A DNA stretch of 64,000 nt, taken from NCBI RefSeq assembly GCF_000696185.1, contig NZ_KK853997.1, forward strand, positions 4,072,410-4,136,409, read 5' to 3'. This DNA comes from Kitasatospora cheerisanensis KCTC 2395. Lineage in GTDB: Bacteria > Actinomycetota > Actinomycetes > Streptomycetales > Streptomycetaceae. Positions 8,792 to 18,457 of the stretch are shown one piece after another. The notes under the pieces are model-generated. The model was given only the letters and a program-made list of their open reading frames with translations. It did not search any database and was not told the DNA's origin. How positions within the stretch are numbered: position 1 is the stretch's first letter; each line of letters begins with the position of its first letter. Both the position numbers and the translations under genes were made by a program.

Positions 8792-9457
8792 ATGAGCACT
8801 CCGCCGCCACCGGGTCCGTACGGCCAGCCCGGCCCGTACGGCCAGCAGCCCGGCCAGCAGCCTCCCGCGTACGGCCAGCCGTCCGGCTACGGGCAGCCCC
8901 CGGCGTACGGCCAGCCCTCCGGGTACGGGCAGCCGCCGGCCTACGGGCAGCAGCCCCCGGCGTACGGCGAGCAGCCCTCCGGGTACGCGCAGCCGGCCCC
9001 CGCGTACGGCCAGCCGGCTCCGGCGTACGGTCAGCCGCCGGCCGGGGAGCCGCAGGGGCAGCAGATGCCGGCCTGGGGCCAGGCGCCGCCGCAGCCGGTG
9101 GTCACCGAGAAGAACGTGCGCAAGGCCGGCTGCCTGTGGCGGCTCTCGATCGTGGTGGTGCTGGTCGGCGCGCTGTTCGCGCTGTACGCGGTGTTCAAGC
9201 CCGACAAGGGCCCGAACACCGGCGACTGCCTGGACAGCAAGCACTCCAAGGTGTCCTGCACCGCGCAGAACGCCACCTGGAAGGTGCTGCAGCGCGACAA
9301 CTACAGCACCACCCTGGGCCGGATCGACTGCGCCAAGAGCTACCCGGGCTCGGTGGCGTACGACGGCCGGTACCGGAAGAGCGGCAAGAGCAAGAAGTAC
9401 CGGCTCTGCCTCGGCCCCGCGAAGGGCGCGACCACCGGGACCACCACCAAGAAGTGA
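8792..9457 (+). CDS. LppU/SCO3897-like membrane-anchored protein
   Basis: 221 residues in three parts: a ~100-residue cytoplasmic region of repeated YGQP/YGQQP units (Pro, Gln, Tyr, Gly), one membrane segment ([18 protein letters not shown], ~114-131), and a ~75-residue outer domain with four cysteines ([23 protein letters not shown]) that could form two disulfides. The architecture and locus match the Streptomyces SCO3897 / mycobacterial LppU-like family, whose function is not known. ATG 8792 is followed directly by the repeats. It converges on the CCA-adding enzyme gene with only seven bases between the stop codons. Confidence 0.82.
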   Translation: MSTPPPPGPYGQPGPYGQQPGQQPPAYGQPSGYGQPPAYGQPSGYGQPPAYGQQPPAYGEQPSGYAQPAPAYGQPAPAYGQPPAGEPQGQQMPAWGQAPPQPVVTEKNVRKAGCLWRLSIVVVLVGALFALYAVFKPDKGPNTGDCLDSKHSKVSCTAQNATWKVLQRDNYSTTLGRIDCAKSYPGSVAYDGRYRKSGKSKKYRLCLGPAKGATTGTTTKK

Positions 9458-9464
9458 CGGGACG

Positions 9465-10958
9465 TCAGTCCTGCGGCTGCGCCGCCCACCACTCGTGCAG
9501 GGCGGCGACCGCCGCGTCGTGCTCCATCGGGCCGTGCTCCAGGCGCAGTTCGAGCAGGTGCTTGTAGGCGCGGCCGACCGCGGGGCCGGGGCGCAGGCCG
9601 AGCAGCTGCATGATCTCGTTGCCGTCCAGCGCGGGCCGGATCGAGTCCAGCTCCTCCTGCGCCTGGAGGGCGCCGATCCGCTCCTCCAGCGAGTCGTAGG
9701 TGCGGGCCAGCGCGGCGGCCTTGCGCTTGTTGCGGGTGGTGCAGTCGGAGCGGGTCAGCTTGTGCAGGCGCTCCAGCAGCGGGCCGGCGTCGGTGACGTA
9801 GCGGCGCACCGCGGAGTCGGTCCACTCGCCGCCGCCGTAGCCGTGGAAGCGCAGGTGCAGCTCGACCAGCTTGGACACCTCGTTGACCAGCTCGTTCGAG
9901 TACTTGAGCTCGCGCATCCGCTTGCGGGTCATCTTCGCGCCGACCACCTCGTGGTGGTGGAACGAGACCCGGCCGTCGGACTCGAAGCGGCGGGTGCGCG
10001 GCTTGCCGATGTCGTGCAGCAGCGCGGCGAGCCGGAGCACCAGGTCGGGGCCCTCGGTCTCCAGCGCGATGGCCTGCTCCAGGACGGTCAGCGAGTGCTC
10101 GTAGACGTCCTTGTGGCGGTGGTGCTCGTCGCTCTCCAGGCGCAGCGCCGGGAGTTCGGGCAGCACGAAGTCGGCGAGGCCGGTGTCGACCAGCAGCCGC
10201 AGGCCCTTGACCGGGTGGTCGGCGAGCAGCAGCTTGTTGAGCTCGGCCTGGACGCGCTCGGCGGAGACGATGGTGATCCGCTCGGCCATCGCGGTCATCG
10301 CGGCGACCACCTCGGGCGCCGGCTCGAAGTCGAGCTGGGCGGCGAAGCGGGCGGCCCGCATCATCCGCAGCGGGTCGTCGGAGAAGGACTCCTCGGGGGT
10401 GGCGGGGGTGCGCAGCACCCGGGCCTCCAGGTCGTCGAGGCCGCGGTGCGGGTCGACGAAGCCGCGGCCGGGCAGGTCGACGGCCATCGCGTTGACGGTG
10501 AAGTCGCGGCGGACCAGGTCCTGCTCGATGGAGTCGCCGTAGCTGACCTCGGGCTTGCGGGAGCTGCGGTCGTAGGCCTCGCTGCGGTAGGTGGTGATCT
10601 CGATCAGGAACGAGCCCTCCGCGGTGTCCTTGCGCGCGCCGACGGTGCCGAAGGCGATGCCGACGTCCCAGACCGCGTCGGCCCAGCCCTTGACCAGCTT
10701 GAGGATCTGCTGCGGGCGGGCGTCGGTGGTGAAGTCGAGGTCGTTGCCGAGCCGGCCGAGCAGGGCGTCCCGGACCGAGCCGCCGACCAGCGACAGCCGG
10801 TGGCCGGCGTCCTGGAAGCGGCGGGCGATCTCGTCGGCGACCGGGGAGACCCGCAGCAACTCCTGCAGGCCGAGGGTCTGCGCCTCGGTCAGCCCCGGCA
10901 GGGCGACCCGGTCGACGGAGCTGGAATGATTGGCGCTGGACGCATTGGCAGTGGACAC
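9465..10958 (-). CDS. cca: CCA tRNA nucleotidyltransferase
   Basis: Adds or repairs the 3' CCA end of tRNAs using CTP and ATP. 497 residues. The nucleotidyltransferase head has GGSVRDALLG (59-68) and DLDFT with the metal-binding acidic pair (~73-75). The RNA-binding middle carries RFAAQLDFEP, and the C-terminal half has an HD domain (LAALLHDIGKPRT) typical of actinobacterial enzymes. The start is a GTG at 10958. It is divergent from the DUF6049 gene, the order kept in mycobacteria (pcnA upstream of the mviN-sigM-trx cluster), although the mutT gene found between them there is absent here. Confidence 0.95.
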   Translation of the reverse strand: MSTANASSANHSSSVDRVALPGLTEAQTLGLQELLRVSPVADEIARRFQDAGHRLSLVGGSVRDALLGRLGNDLDFTTDARPQQILKLVKGWADAVWDVGIAFGTVGARKDTAEGSFLIEITTYRSEAYDRSSRKPEVSYGDSIEQDLVRRDFTVNAMAVDLPGRGFVDPHRGLDDLEARVLRTPATPEESFSDDPLRMMRAARFAAQLDFEPAPEVVAAMTAMAERITIVSAERVQAELNKLLLADHPVKGLRLLVDTGLADFVLPELPALRLESDEHHRHKDVYEHSLTVLEQAIALETEGPDLVLRLAALLHDIGKPRTRRFESDGRVSFHHHEVVGAKMTRKRMRELKYSNELVNEVSKLVELHLRFHGYGGGEWTDSAVRRYVTDAGPLLERLHKLTRSDCTTRNKRKAAALARTYDSLEERIGALQAQEELDSIRPALDGNEIMQLLGLRPGPAVGRAYKHLLELRLEHGPMEHDAAVAALHEWWAAQPQD

Positions 10959-11166
10959 GGCTCACAAGGGTACGTGCCCGCCCTGCTCCGCCGCCCTCCC
11001 GTTTCCCTCCCCCGGCCGGTCCGGCCAGCTTCCGGCCCGAAACACTGCGGGCCGCGCAGCGTCGTTACCATGCCGGGTGAACGCTCCTAGTCGGAGACCG
11101 CCGGGGTCGGGCGGGGGCCGCGTCGGTGCGTGGGTCGATCGGGACGATCAGGAACGGCGAGGACGC

Positions 11167-13572
11167 GTGGACGAGCGGACCGGGCTGGGCGCGGCAGGGG
11201 CCGGGCACCGCGGACGGTGGACGGGCCGGTTGGCCAGGAGCACCGCCGCCCTGCTGGCGGGCGGGCTGGTCGCGGCCGTCGCCGCCGCCCCGGCGGCGGC
11301 GGGGCCCGGCACGCTGGTGACCGCGGACGGCAAGTATCCGGCGACGGTGCAGATCGACGCGGTGCAGGTCGGCGGCGCGGCGACGCCGAAGATCGCGCAC
11401 GAGAACGACACCGTGACGATCACCGGCAAGGTCACCAACTCCGGTGCGGAGACGCTGAAGGCGTCGTCCGTGAAGGTGCGGCTGCCGAACCCGGGCAAGC
11501 CGATGCTGGCGACCCGCAGCGACATCGGCCTGGTCGCCTCGATGAACACGCCGAGCGGTCAGGACGGCACCGCGCTGGACAGCCCGTCGCAGGAGTTCGG
11601 CGACCTGGGCCCGGGGCAGAGCAAGGACTTCACCCTGCCGCTGCCGGTGTCCGCGCTGAAGGTCAAGGACACCGGCAGCTACGAGCTGGCGGTGGACCTC
11701 TGGGGCAGCACCGGCGACGAGCGGACCCACACGCTGGGCATCGCCCGCACCTTCCTGCCGTACCAGGGGCACGCCACCGCCCAGGCCTCGCCGGTCGCGG
11801 TGGTGTGGCCGCTGACCCACGCCCCGATGCTGGTCGCGCAGACCATGCCGGACCAGGACCAGACGCCGGTGCTGCGGGACGACAGCCTGGTCGGCGAGCT
11901 GACCGGTGACGGGCGGCTGAACAAGCTGGTCGAGATCGGCGCCACCATGCCCGGTCTGACCTGGGCGATCGACCCGGACCTGCTGGACACCGTGCTCGCG
12001 ATGACCAAGCAGTACCGGGTGCAGAAGCCCGGCACCTCCGGCGAGTCCGCGCGCGACGACAACACCGTGCCGGGCACCGGCCGCGACGCGGCGACGGCCT
12101 GGCTGGCGAAGCTGCGGGCGGCGGTGTCGGCGCAGAACTCCGAGGTGGTGTCGCTGCCGTACGCCGACCCCGACCTGGCGTCGATCGCGCACAACGGCGC
12201 GGGCCTGAACGGCATGGACGCCGCGCTCCGCAAGGCCATGACGGCCGGTCAGGTCACCACCGAGGCGCGGCTCTCGGTGGACGCCCACTCGGACGTCGCC
12301 TGGCCGTACCAGGGCCAGCTGGACCAGCGCACGGCCGCGGTGGCGGGCGCGGCGGGCGGCCGGGTGGTGCTGGTCAACGGCGCGTCGATGCCGGAGTCGG
12401 AGAAGCTGACGTACACGCCGGGCGCGGCCCGGCCGATCGGCAACGGGCAGACCGCGGTGGTCTCCGACGCGGTGCTCGCCTCGCTGTTCCAGAAGGACCT
12501 GAGCACCCCCCAGGACCGCACCGCGGCCCAGCAGCGCTTCCTGGCCGAGACCCTGGCGATCGCGCACCAGGAGCCGGAGCACCCGCGCGGCGTGCTGGTG
12601 CTGCCGACCCGTTCGCTGACCGTCGGCACCGCGCAGGCGCTGCACGACGCGATGCTGGGGGCGTCCGGCAGCGGCGGCTGGGTGTCGCCGGTGTCGCTGC
12701 AGAAGATCGTCGACATGCCCGCCGACCCGGCGGCCAACACCGGCGTCCCGGCCGACTACCGGAGCGAGTCGGCGGCCGGGGAGCTGACCGGCGCCGAGCT
12801 GGCCGCCACCATGGGCATCCAGGACGGCGTCGACCAGCTGATGATGATCCTCACCCAGCCGGAGCGGGTGCGCGGGCCGTTCAGCGCGGCCATGGTCCGC
12901 TCGATGTCCACCAGCTGGCGCGAGCAGCCGAAGGCCGGCATGGACTACCGGGCCGGCGTGCAGCACTACCTGGACAACCTGAAGTCGGCCGTCCGGGTGC
13001 CCAAGAAGAGCGTGGTGACGCTGCCGGGCGACAACGCGACGCTGCTGATCAGCGTGAAGAACGACCTCACCCAGGCGGTCGGCAACCTGGAGCTGCGGCT
13101 CTACTCGACCCAGCCGAACCGCCTCAACGTGGGCGAGAAGCAGGCGGTGGTGCTGGACGCCACGACCGCCCGCACCTTCCGCTTCCCCGCCGAGGCGCAG
13201 GTCAACGGCCAGGTCCAGGTGACCGCGGAGCTGTGGACCACCGGCCCGAACCCGCAGCGCTACGGCGACCCGGTGGCGTTCACCGTCGACGTCACCTCGG
13301 TGGCCAGCGGCGTGATGTACGTGATCGCCGGCGGCACCGTGCTGATGATCCTCGCGGGCGTGCGGTTCTACCTGCAGCGCAAGAAGCGCAAGGCGGCCGG
13401 CGAGGTCGACGAGGACCCAAACCGCCCGCTGACGGACGGCGGCGGGGACGACGACCGGCCGGACGCCGGCGGCGAGAAGCCGGGGACCGGGCGCGGGCAG
13501 GCCGACGCGGAGCCGTCCTCCGACCGCGATGACACGGATCGGGTGGCCGGTGATGAGAAGGTGGATCACTAG
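11167..13572 (+). CDS. DUF6049 family secreted, membrane-anchored protein
   Basis: 801 residues. A signal peptide (LARSTAALLAGGLVAAVAAAPAAAG) is followed by a large outer region starting with an immunoglobulin-like fold (NDTVTITGKVTNSGAETLKA), and a single C-terminal membrane segment (VMYVIAGGTVLMILAGVRFYL) before a basic stop-transfer (QRKKRKA) and acidic tail. This matches the DUF6049 proteins always found before MurJ/MviN in actinobacteria (Rv3909 in M. tuberculosis). Its role is unknown; context suggests cell-envelope assembly. GTG 11167 follows a GAGG; other in-frame starts upstream are possible. 51 bases before murJ, so probably co-transcribed. Confidence 0.85.
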   Translation: MDERTGLGAAGAGHRGRWTGRLARSTAALLAGGLVAAVAAAPAAAGPGTLVTADGKYPATVQIDAVQVGGAATPKIAHENDTVTITGKVTNSGAETLKASSVKVRLPNPGKPMLATRSDIGLVASMNTPSGQDGTALDSPSQEFGDLGPGQSKDFTLPLPVSALKVKDTGSYELAVDLWGSTGDERTHTLGIARTFLPYQGHATAQASPVAVVWPLTHAPMLVAQTMPDQDQTPVLRDDSLVGELTGDGRLNKLVEIGATMPGLTWAIDPDLLDTVLAMTKQYRVQKPGTSGESARDDNTVPGTGRDAATAWLAKLRAAVSAQNSEVVSLPYADPDLASIAHNGAGLNGMDAALRKAMTAGQVTTEARLSVDAHSDVAWPYQGQLDQRTAAVAGAAGGRVVLVNGASMPESEKLTYTPGAARPIGNGQTAVVSDAVLASLFQKDLSTPQDRTAAQQRFLAETLAIAHQEPEHPRGVLVLPTRSLTVGTAQALHDAMLGASGSGGWVSPVSLQKIVDMPADPAANTGVPADYRSESAAGELTGAELAATMGIQDGVDQLMMILTQPERVRGPFSAAMVRSMSTSWREQPKAGMDYRAGVQHYLDNLKSAVRVPKKSVVTLPGDNATLLISVKNDLTQAVGNLELRLYSTQPNRLNVGEKQAVVLDATTARTFRFPAEAQVNGQVQVTAELWTTGPNPQRYGDPVAFTVDVTSVASGVMYVIAGGTVLMILAGVRFYLQRKKRKAAGEVDEDPNRPLTDGGGDDDRPDAGGEKPGTGRGQADAEPSSDRDDTDRVAGDEKVDH

Positions 13573-13623
13573 GCCGTCCCACCCCCGGACGCCCATCCCC
13601 CCTCTCTGACGTGGATTGGTGGC

Positions 13624-16020
13624 ATGAACGAGCGGAGCGAGCGAGCAACCCAGGACCAGGGCGGAGGTCGGCCCCAGGACCGCGCGGGCGGCCCACGGTC
13701 CGCCGCCGCCCCCGCCGACCCGACCGCCGACTGGTACGTCGCCGACACCTACGCCCGTGACCCGTACGCCGCCGAGGCGTACGGCGGCACGGACCCGTAC
13801 GGCGAGATCGACCTGCCGGCCGCCGGGCCGGACGCGCCGGACACCGAGGACGGCGCCGACCCGGCGGACGACCCGGAGAGCGCGGCGGCCGCCGTCCCCG
13901 GCCAGCCGAGCCGTGAGCCCGAGCCCACCCTGCAGCTGACCGCGCCCGCACCGCGCTGGGCGTCGATCGCCGCCGAGGTCGCCGCGGAGGCGGCCCGGCC
14001 GGCCGCCGCACCGGGCCGGGACACCGAGACCACCGAATACGTCGACGTGGAGACCCTGCTGTCGGCCGCGGAACAGGCCCCGGCGGCCCCGCAGCACGCG
14101 CCGGGCGGCGTCGAGGACGCCTCGGTGCCCGGCGGCGCCGAGGAGCCCGCGGAGGCCGCCCCGGAGCCCGCGAAGGCCCTCCGTCCGGAGCCGGCCCCCG
14201 CGGCGGAACGCCACCCGTACGTGCCGCCGATCGAGTTCGACCCGCCGCTGTCCGAGGAGGAGGCGGTGATGCGGGCCGACGCGGCCGTGCTGGAGGCCAA
14301 CGCCGCCGCCGCACCGCCCGCCCCGGGCCCCGCCCCGGCCCCTCCGGCAGAACCGGGCGAAGGCGGTGGCGGCGCCGGCCGGGTCGCCGGGCTGCTGAAC
14401 TCCAGCGCCATCATGGCGGCCGGCACCCTGGTCTCCCGCGGCACCGGCTTCCTGCGCACCATGGTGATCGCCGCCGCGATCGGCGTGGCCTCCATGGGCG
14501 ACTCGTACAACGCCGCCAACACGCTGCCCACCCTGCTGTACATCCTGATCGGCGGCGGCGCGCTGAACGCGGTGTTCGTGCCGCAGCTGGTGCGCAGCAT
14601 GAAGAACGACGAGGACGGCGGCACCGCCTACGCGAACCGGCTGCTCACCCTGGTGGTGACCGGCCTGGCGGGCGTGGTGTTCGTCGCGGTGCTGGCCGCG
14701 CCGGTGCTGGTGCAGCTGATCTCGCACGCCCTGATGCGGGACCAGCAGAGCGCCGACACCACGGTCGCGCTGGCCCGCTACTGCCTGCCGACCATCTTCT
14801 TCATGGGCGTGCACGTGGTGATGGGCCAGATCCTCAACGCCCGCGGCCGGTTCGGCGCGATGATGTGGACGCCGGTCCTGAACAACCTCGTGGTGATCTT
14901 CACCTTCGCGATGTACATCGGCGTGTACGGCACCTTCCAGCACACCGAGGTCACCCCGCAGAACATCTCCCCCGAGGGCGTCCGGCTGCTCGGCATCGGC
15001 ACCATGCTGGGCCTCGCGGTGCAGGCGCTGTCGATGATCCCGTACCTGCGGGCGGCGGGCTTCGCGTTCCGGCCGCGGTTCGACTGGCGCGGCCACGGCC
15101 TGGGCAAGGCGGCCCGGCTGGCCAAGTGGACCTTCCTGTTCGTGCTGGCCAACCAGGCGGGCTTCCTGGTGGTCACCCAGCTCGCCACCGCCTCCGGCAA
15201 GGCCGCCGAGCAGGACGGCCACCTCGGCGTCGGCCTGGCCGCGTACTCCAACGCGCTGCTGATCTGGCAGCTGCCGATGGCCGTCATCACCGTCTCGGTG
15301 ATGAGCGCGGTGCTCCCCCGGCTGTCCCGGGCGGCCGCCGACCAGGACGCCGGCGCGGTCCGCGACGACCTCTCCTACGGCCTGCGCACCTCGGCGGTGG
15401 CGATCGTCCCGGCGGCGTTCCTGTTCCTGTCGCTCGGCCCGGTGATCGGCTCCTCGATCTACGGCCTGGGCAACGGCGGCGCGGTCGCCCACGGCACCAC
15501 CGCGGTCGGCTACATGCTCTCCGCCTTCGCCCTCGGCCTGATCCCGTACTCGGTGCAGTACGTCCTGCTGCGCGGCTTCTACGCGTACGAGGACACCCGC
15601 ACCCCGTTCTCGAACACCGTCTGGGTCGCGCTCACCCAGGCCGGCACCGCGGTGCTGTGCTGGCTGGTGCTGCCCGCGCAGTGGGCGGTCACCGGCATGG
15701 CGCTGGGCTACGGCCTCTCCTACGCGGTCGGCGTGTTCGTCGCGGTGCCCAAGCTGAAGGCCCGGATCGGCGGCCTGGACACCGCCCGGATCACCAAGAC
15801 CTACGTCCGGCTGGCGATCGCCTCGCTGCCGGCCGCGGTCGTCGGCCTGGGCGTCGAGCTGCTCGCGCTGCAGGTGCTGAGCGGGTGGTTCGGCAACGTC
15901 CTGACGCTGCTGGCCGCGGCGGCCGTCCAGGTCGCGGTGTTCCTGCTGCTGGCCCGCCGGATGCGCATCGAGGAGCTCAACGCGCTCACCGGAATGGTCC
16001 GCCGGCGGCTCGGCCGCTGA
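13624..16020 (+). CDS. murJ: Lipid II flippase MurJ with long cytoplasmic N-terminal extension
   Basis: Moves lipid-linked peptidoglycan precursor across the membrane (MOP superfamily). The 798-residue product starts with ~245 residues rich in Ala, Pro, Glu and Asp that look disordered. The core follows: LLNSSAIMAAGTLVSRGTGF, then about fourteen helices, with family motifs such as AYNAANTLPTLLYILIGGG and IPYSVQYVLLRGFYAYEDTRTP. In mycobacteria the counterpart MviN carries a C-terminal pseudokinase and outer domain; here the protein stops after the last helix and that part is encoded by the next gene. ATG 13624 has only a weak ribosome site. Confidence 0.93.
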   Translation: MNERSERATQDQGGGRPQDRAGGPRSAAAPADPTADWYVADTYARDPYAAEAYGGTDPYGEIDLPAAGPDAPDTEDGADPADDPESAAAAVPGQPSREPEPTLQLTAPAPRWASIAAEVAAEAARPAAAPGRDTETTEYVDVETLLSAAEQAPAAPQHAPGGVEDASVPGGAEEPAEAAPEPAKALRPEPAPAAERHPYVPPIEFDPPLSEEEAVMRADAAVLEANAAAAPPAPGPAPAPPAEPGEGGGGAGRVAGLLNSSAIMAAGTLVSRGTGFLRTMVIAAAIGVASMGDSYNAANTLPTLLYILIGGGALNAVFVPQLVRSMKNDEDGGTAYANRLLTLVVTGLAGVVFVAVLAAPVLVQLISHALMRDQQSADTTVALARYCLPTIFFMGVHVVMGQILNARGRFGAMMWTPVLNNLVVIFTFAMYIGVYGTFQHTEVTPQNISPEGVRLLGIGTMLGLAVQALSMIPYLRAAGFAFRPRFDWRGHGLGKAARLAKWTFLFVLANQAGFLVVTQLATASGKAAEQDGHLGVGLAAYSNALLIWQLPMAVITVSVMSAVLPRLSRAAADQDAGAVRDDLSYGLRTSAVAIVPAAFLFLSLGPVIGSSIYGLGNGGAVAHGTTAVGYMLSAFALGLIPYSVQYVLLRGFYAYEDTRTPFSNTVWVALTQAGTAVLCWLVLPAQWAVTGMALGYGLSYAVGVFVAVPKLKARIGGLDTARITKTYVRLAIASLPAAVVGLGVELLALQVLSGWFGNVLTLLAAAAVQVAVFLLLARRMRIEELNALTGMVRRRLGR

Positions 16021-16311
16021 CCGCGGGACGGATTCACGGGTTGACGACGCGTCAACCGGAGCGCTGACGATCCGTCGGTGACTCAGGCCGCTTACGGTGG
16101 GCCGGAGTCGGGGCGAGGCCCCGATTCCGGCCCATCCGTCTGTTCTTCGCCCGGAACCAGCCGCACGGGCAACCTCCGGGCGCTCTCAGCGGTCGTACCA
16201 GGGGGCCGGGAGTGGGCACAATTGACCTTGCAGCACGGCCGACCACTCCGGCAGCGGCTCGTCGACCGTCCTGGCTGGGCCCGGGACGACACAAGGGGAG
16301 GCAGGACCACG
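16021..16311 (+). other. Intergenic region between murJ and the pseudokinase gene
   Basis: Contains a small dyad GGTTGACG/CGTCAACC (16039-16057), the strong hairpin at 16099-16133, and a leader before the GTG at 16312. I see no gene and no convincing -35/-10 pair. The hairpin suggests the pseudokinase gene is not simply read through from murJ. Confidence 0.5.
16099..16133 (+). terminator. Strong hairpin terminator after murJ
   Basis: A 16-bp stem (16099-16114 with 16118-16133, one G-T pair) closed by a three-base loop. Confidence 0.75.
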
Positions 16312-18341
16312 GTGGCTGACGGCACCAAAGCGATCGTCGACACGTCCGAGACGGACGGGGCGGCGACCGAGGCCGCGCCCGGAACCTCGCAGCGCGACGC
16401 CGGCTCCGACCGCGACGCCGCCCTCGGCCGCGCCGCGAAGGGCTCCGCCGACGGCGCGGCGAAGAGCACCGCGAACGGCTCCCCGAAGAGCCCGGCGAAG
16501 AGCTCCGCGAACGGCTCCCCGAAGGGCGCCGCCAAGGACACCCCGACCACCCCGCTGCGGCCCGCCGCACCGGAGCCGGCCGCCGCCGAGGAGGCGAAGC
16601 CGCCCGCCGACGCCACCGCCCCGCTGTCCGCGCAGGAGATCGACGCCGAGCTGTCCGCCCAGGGCGCCCGCACCGAGCGCCCGTCCCGCAGCCGCGGGGT
16701 CCGCCGCCCGCTGCCCCGGTCGAGCCGTCCGAGCCCGCCCCGCCCACCAGCACCGAGACGCTGGACGCCGACACCGCCACGCTGCCCGCCGTCCTGCCCG
16801 CCCCGCAGCGGCACAGCGGCGACAAGATCGGCGGCCGCTACCGGCTGGAGGAGTGCATCTCCGAGTCGGAGACCTTCACCAGCTGGCGCGCCGTCGACGA
16901 GAAGCTCCGCCGCGCCGTCGGCGTCCACCTGCTCTCGGCCGGCCACCGCCGCGCCAAGTCGGTCCTCACCGCCGCCCGCAGCGCCGCCCTGCTCGGCGAC
17001 CCGCGCTTCGTCCAGGTGCTGGACGCCGTGCAGGAGGGCGAGCTGGTGTACGTCGTCCGCGAGTGGCTGCCCGGCGCCCGGGACCTCGGCGAACTGCTGG
17101 CGGACGGCCCGCTGGAGCCGTACGACGCCTACCAGATGGTCCGCCAGGTCACCGACGCCATCGCCGCCGCCCACCAGCGCGGCCAGGCCCACCTGCGGCT
17201 CACCCCGAAGTGCGTGCTGCGCACCGACGGCGGCCAGTACCGGATCAACGGCATCGCGGTGGACGCCGCCCTGCGCGGCCTGCCCACCGAGGACGCCGAA
17301 CTGACCGACGTCCGTGCGATCGGCGCACTGCTGTACGCCTCGCTCACCCACCGCTGGCCCTACCCGGAGGACCGCTACGACCTCCAGGGGCTGCCCAAGG
17401 ACCTCGGCTGCGTGCCCCCGGACCAAGTCCGGGCGGGTGTCCACAAGGGCCTGTCGGAACTCGCCGCGCGGATCCTGTGCGAGCAGCCGCCGCACCACAC
17501 CGAGCCGATCACCACTCCCGCCGAGCTGGCCGCCGCGGTCGCCGCACTGCCGAAGATCCGCCCGCCGGAGCAGCCCGCCCCGCCGGTGCTGCGCGCCCTG
17601 CCCAACAACGCCCGGCCGCGCTACTCCCCGCCGCGCCCACCCAGGCGATCCCGTTGACCGAGCCCGCCCCGCCCCGGCCGGCCCCGGCCCGCCGGACGCC
17701 CCGCCCCGCGCCGCCGCCGCGGCCTGCGCCGGGCGGCCCGGTGGGCGGCCTCCCTGGTGGCGCTGTCGGCCGTCACGGTCGGTTCCTGGCAGCTGGTCGA
17801 GTACGTCAACCACAAGGACACCGCCACCAGCGACCACACCGCCCCCGCACCCGCCCCGACCGGCGGCGCCCCCGCCGTCACCGGCGAGAAGTTCGCCATC
17901 TCGTCCATCTCCCCGTTCAACGCGTACGGCGACAACAAGGACGAGCACAGCAGCGAGATCCCCAACGCCACCGACGGCAACCCGGCGACCGCCTGGACCA
18001 CCCAGCGCTACAACGACCAGTTCGGGGCCTACCGCCCCGGCACCGGCCTGCTGATCGACCTCGGCTCGGCCCGGCCCGTCGGCTCGGTGGACGTCCAGTT
18101 CATCGGCGACACCAAGGTCGAGCTGAAGGCCGCCCCCGCCGGCACCGCGAGCGCGCCGAACGTCGACGAGAACGGCTTCCGCAGCTTCGGCGCCCCGGTC
18201 GCCTCCGGGTCCGGCTCCAAGGTCACACTGAAGCCCGCAGCCCCGGTCACCACCCGGTACCTGCTGCTCTGGCTCACCAACGTGCCCACCGACGACGGCG
18301 GCTACCGCGGCAAGGTCGCCGAGATCCAGGTCAACGGCTAG
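16312..18341 (+). CDS. Membrane pseudokinase with C-terminal discoidin-like outer domain (reading frame broken three times)
   Basis: Counterpart of the pseudokinase half of mycobacterial MviN and of S. coelicolor SCO3893. It starts at GTG 16312 (VADGTKAIVDTSE) with an Ala/Ser/Pro-rich region. A kinase-like fold follows (GGRYRLEECISE to ILCEQPPHH), but VAIK is replaced by VGVHLL, HRD by HLRLTP and DFG by NGIA, so catalysis is not expected. Then come a membrane helix (WAASLVALSAVTVGSWQLVEYV) and a discoidin/F5-8C-like outer domain (NATDGNPATAWTTQRY, GLLIDLGSARPVGSVDV, RYLLLWLT). The frame changes near 16700, near 17630 (a TGA at 17655 would end it) and again near 17720, all in proline linkers. 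Sequence error is likely; a decayed gene is the alternative. Confidence 0.75.
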
Positions 18342-18457
18342 GCACCTCCCGTCCGGGCGGCAACCGGTGCGCCACGCCTCTTGATCCGCCCCGCCGGATC
18401 CCCAACGATGTGACCCACGGCCGCCGGAGCGGCGGCCGGACCGCGAGGAGGGGGCGG

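Noticed and set aside
11065..15492. A 1475-codon open frame antisense to the DUF6049 and murJ genes
   Set aside because: Arg/Gly/Ala/His-rich translation without domain signal, lying opposite two clear genes; such frames arise from third-position GC bias.
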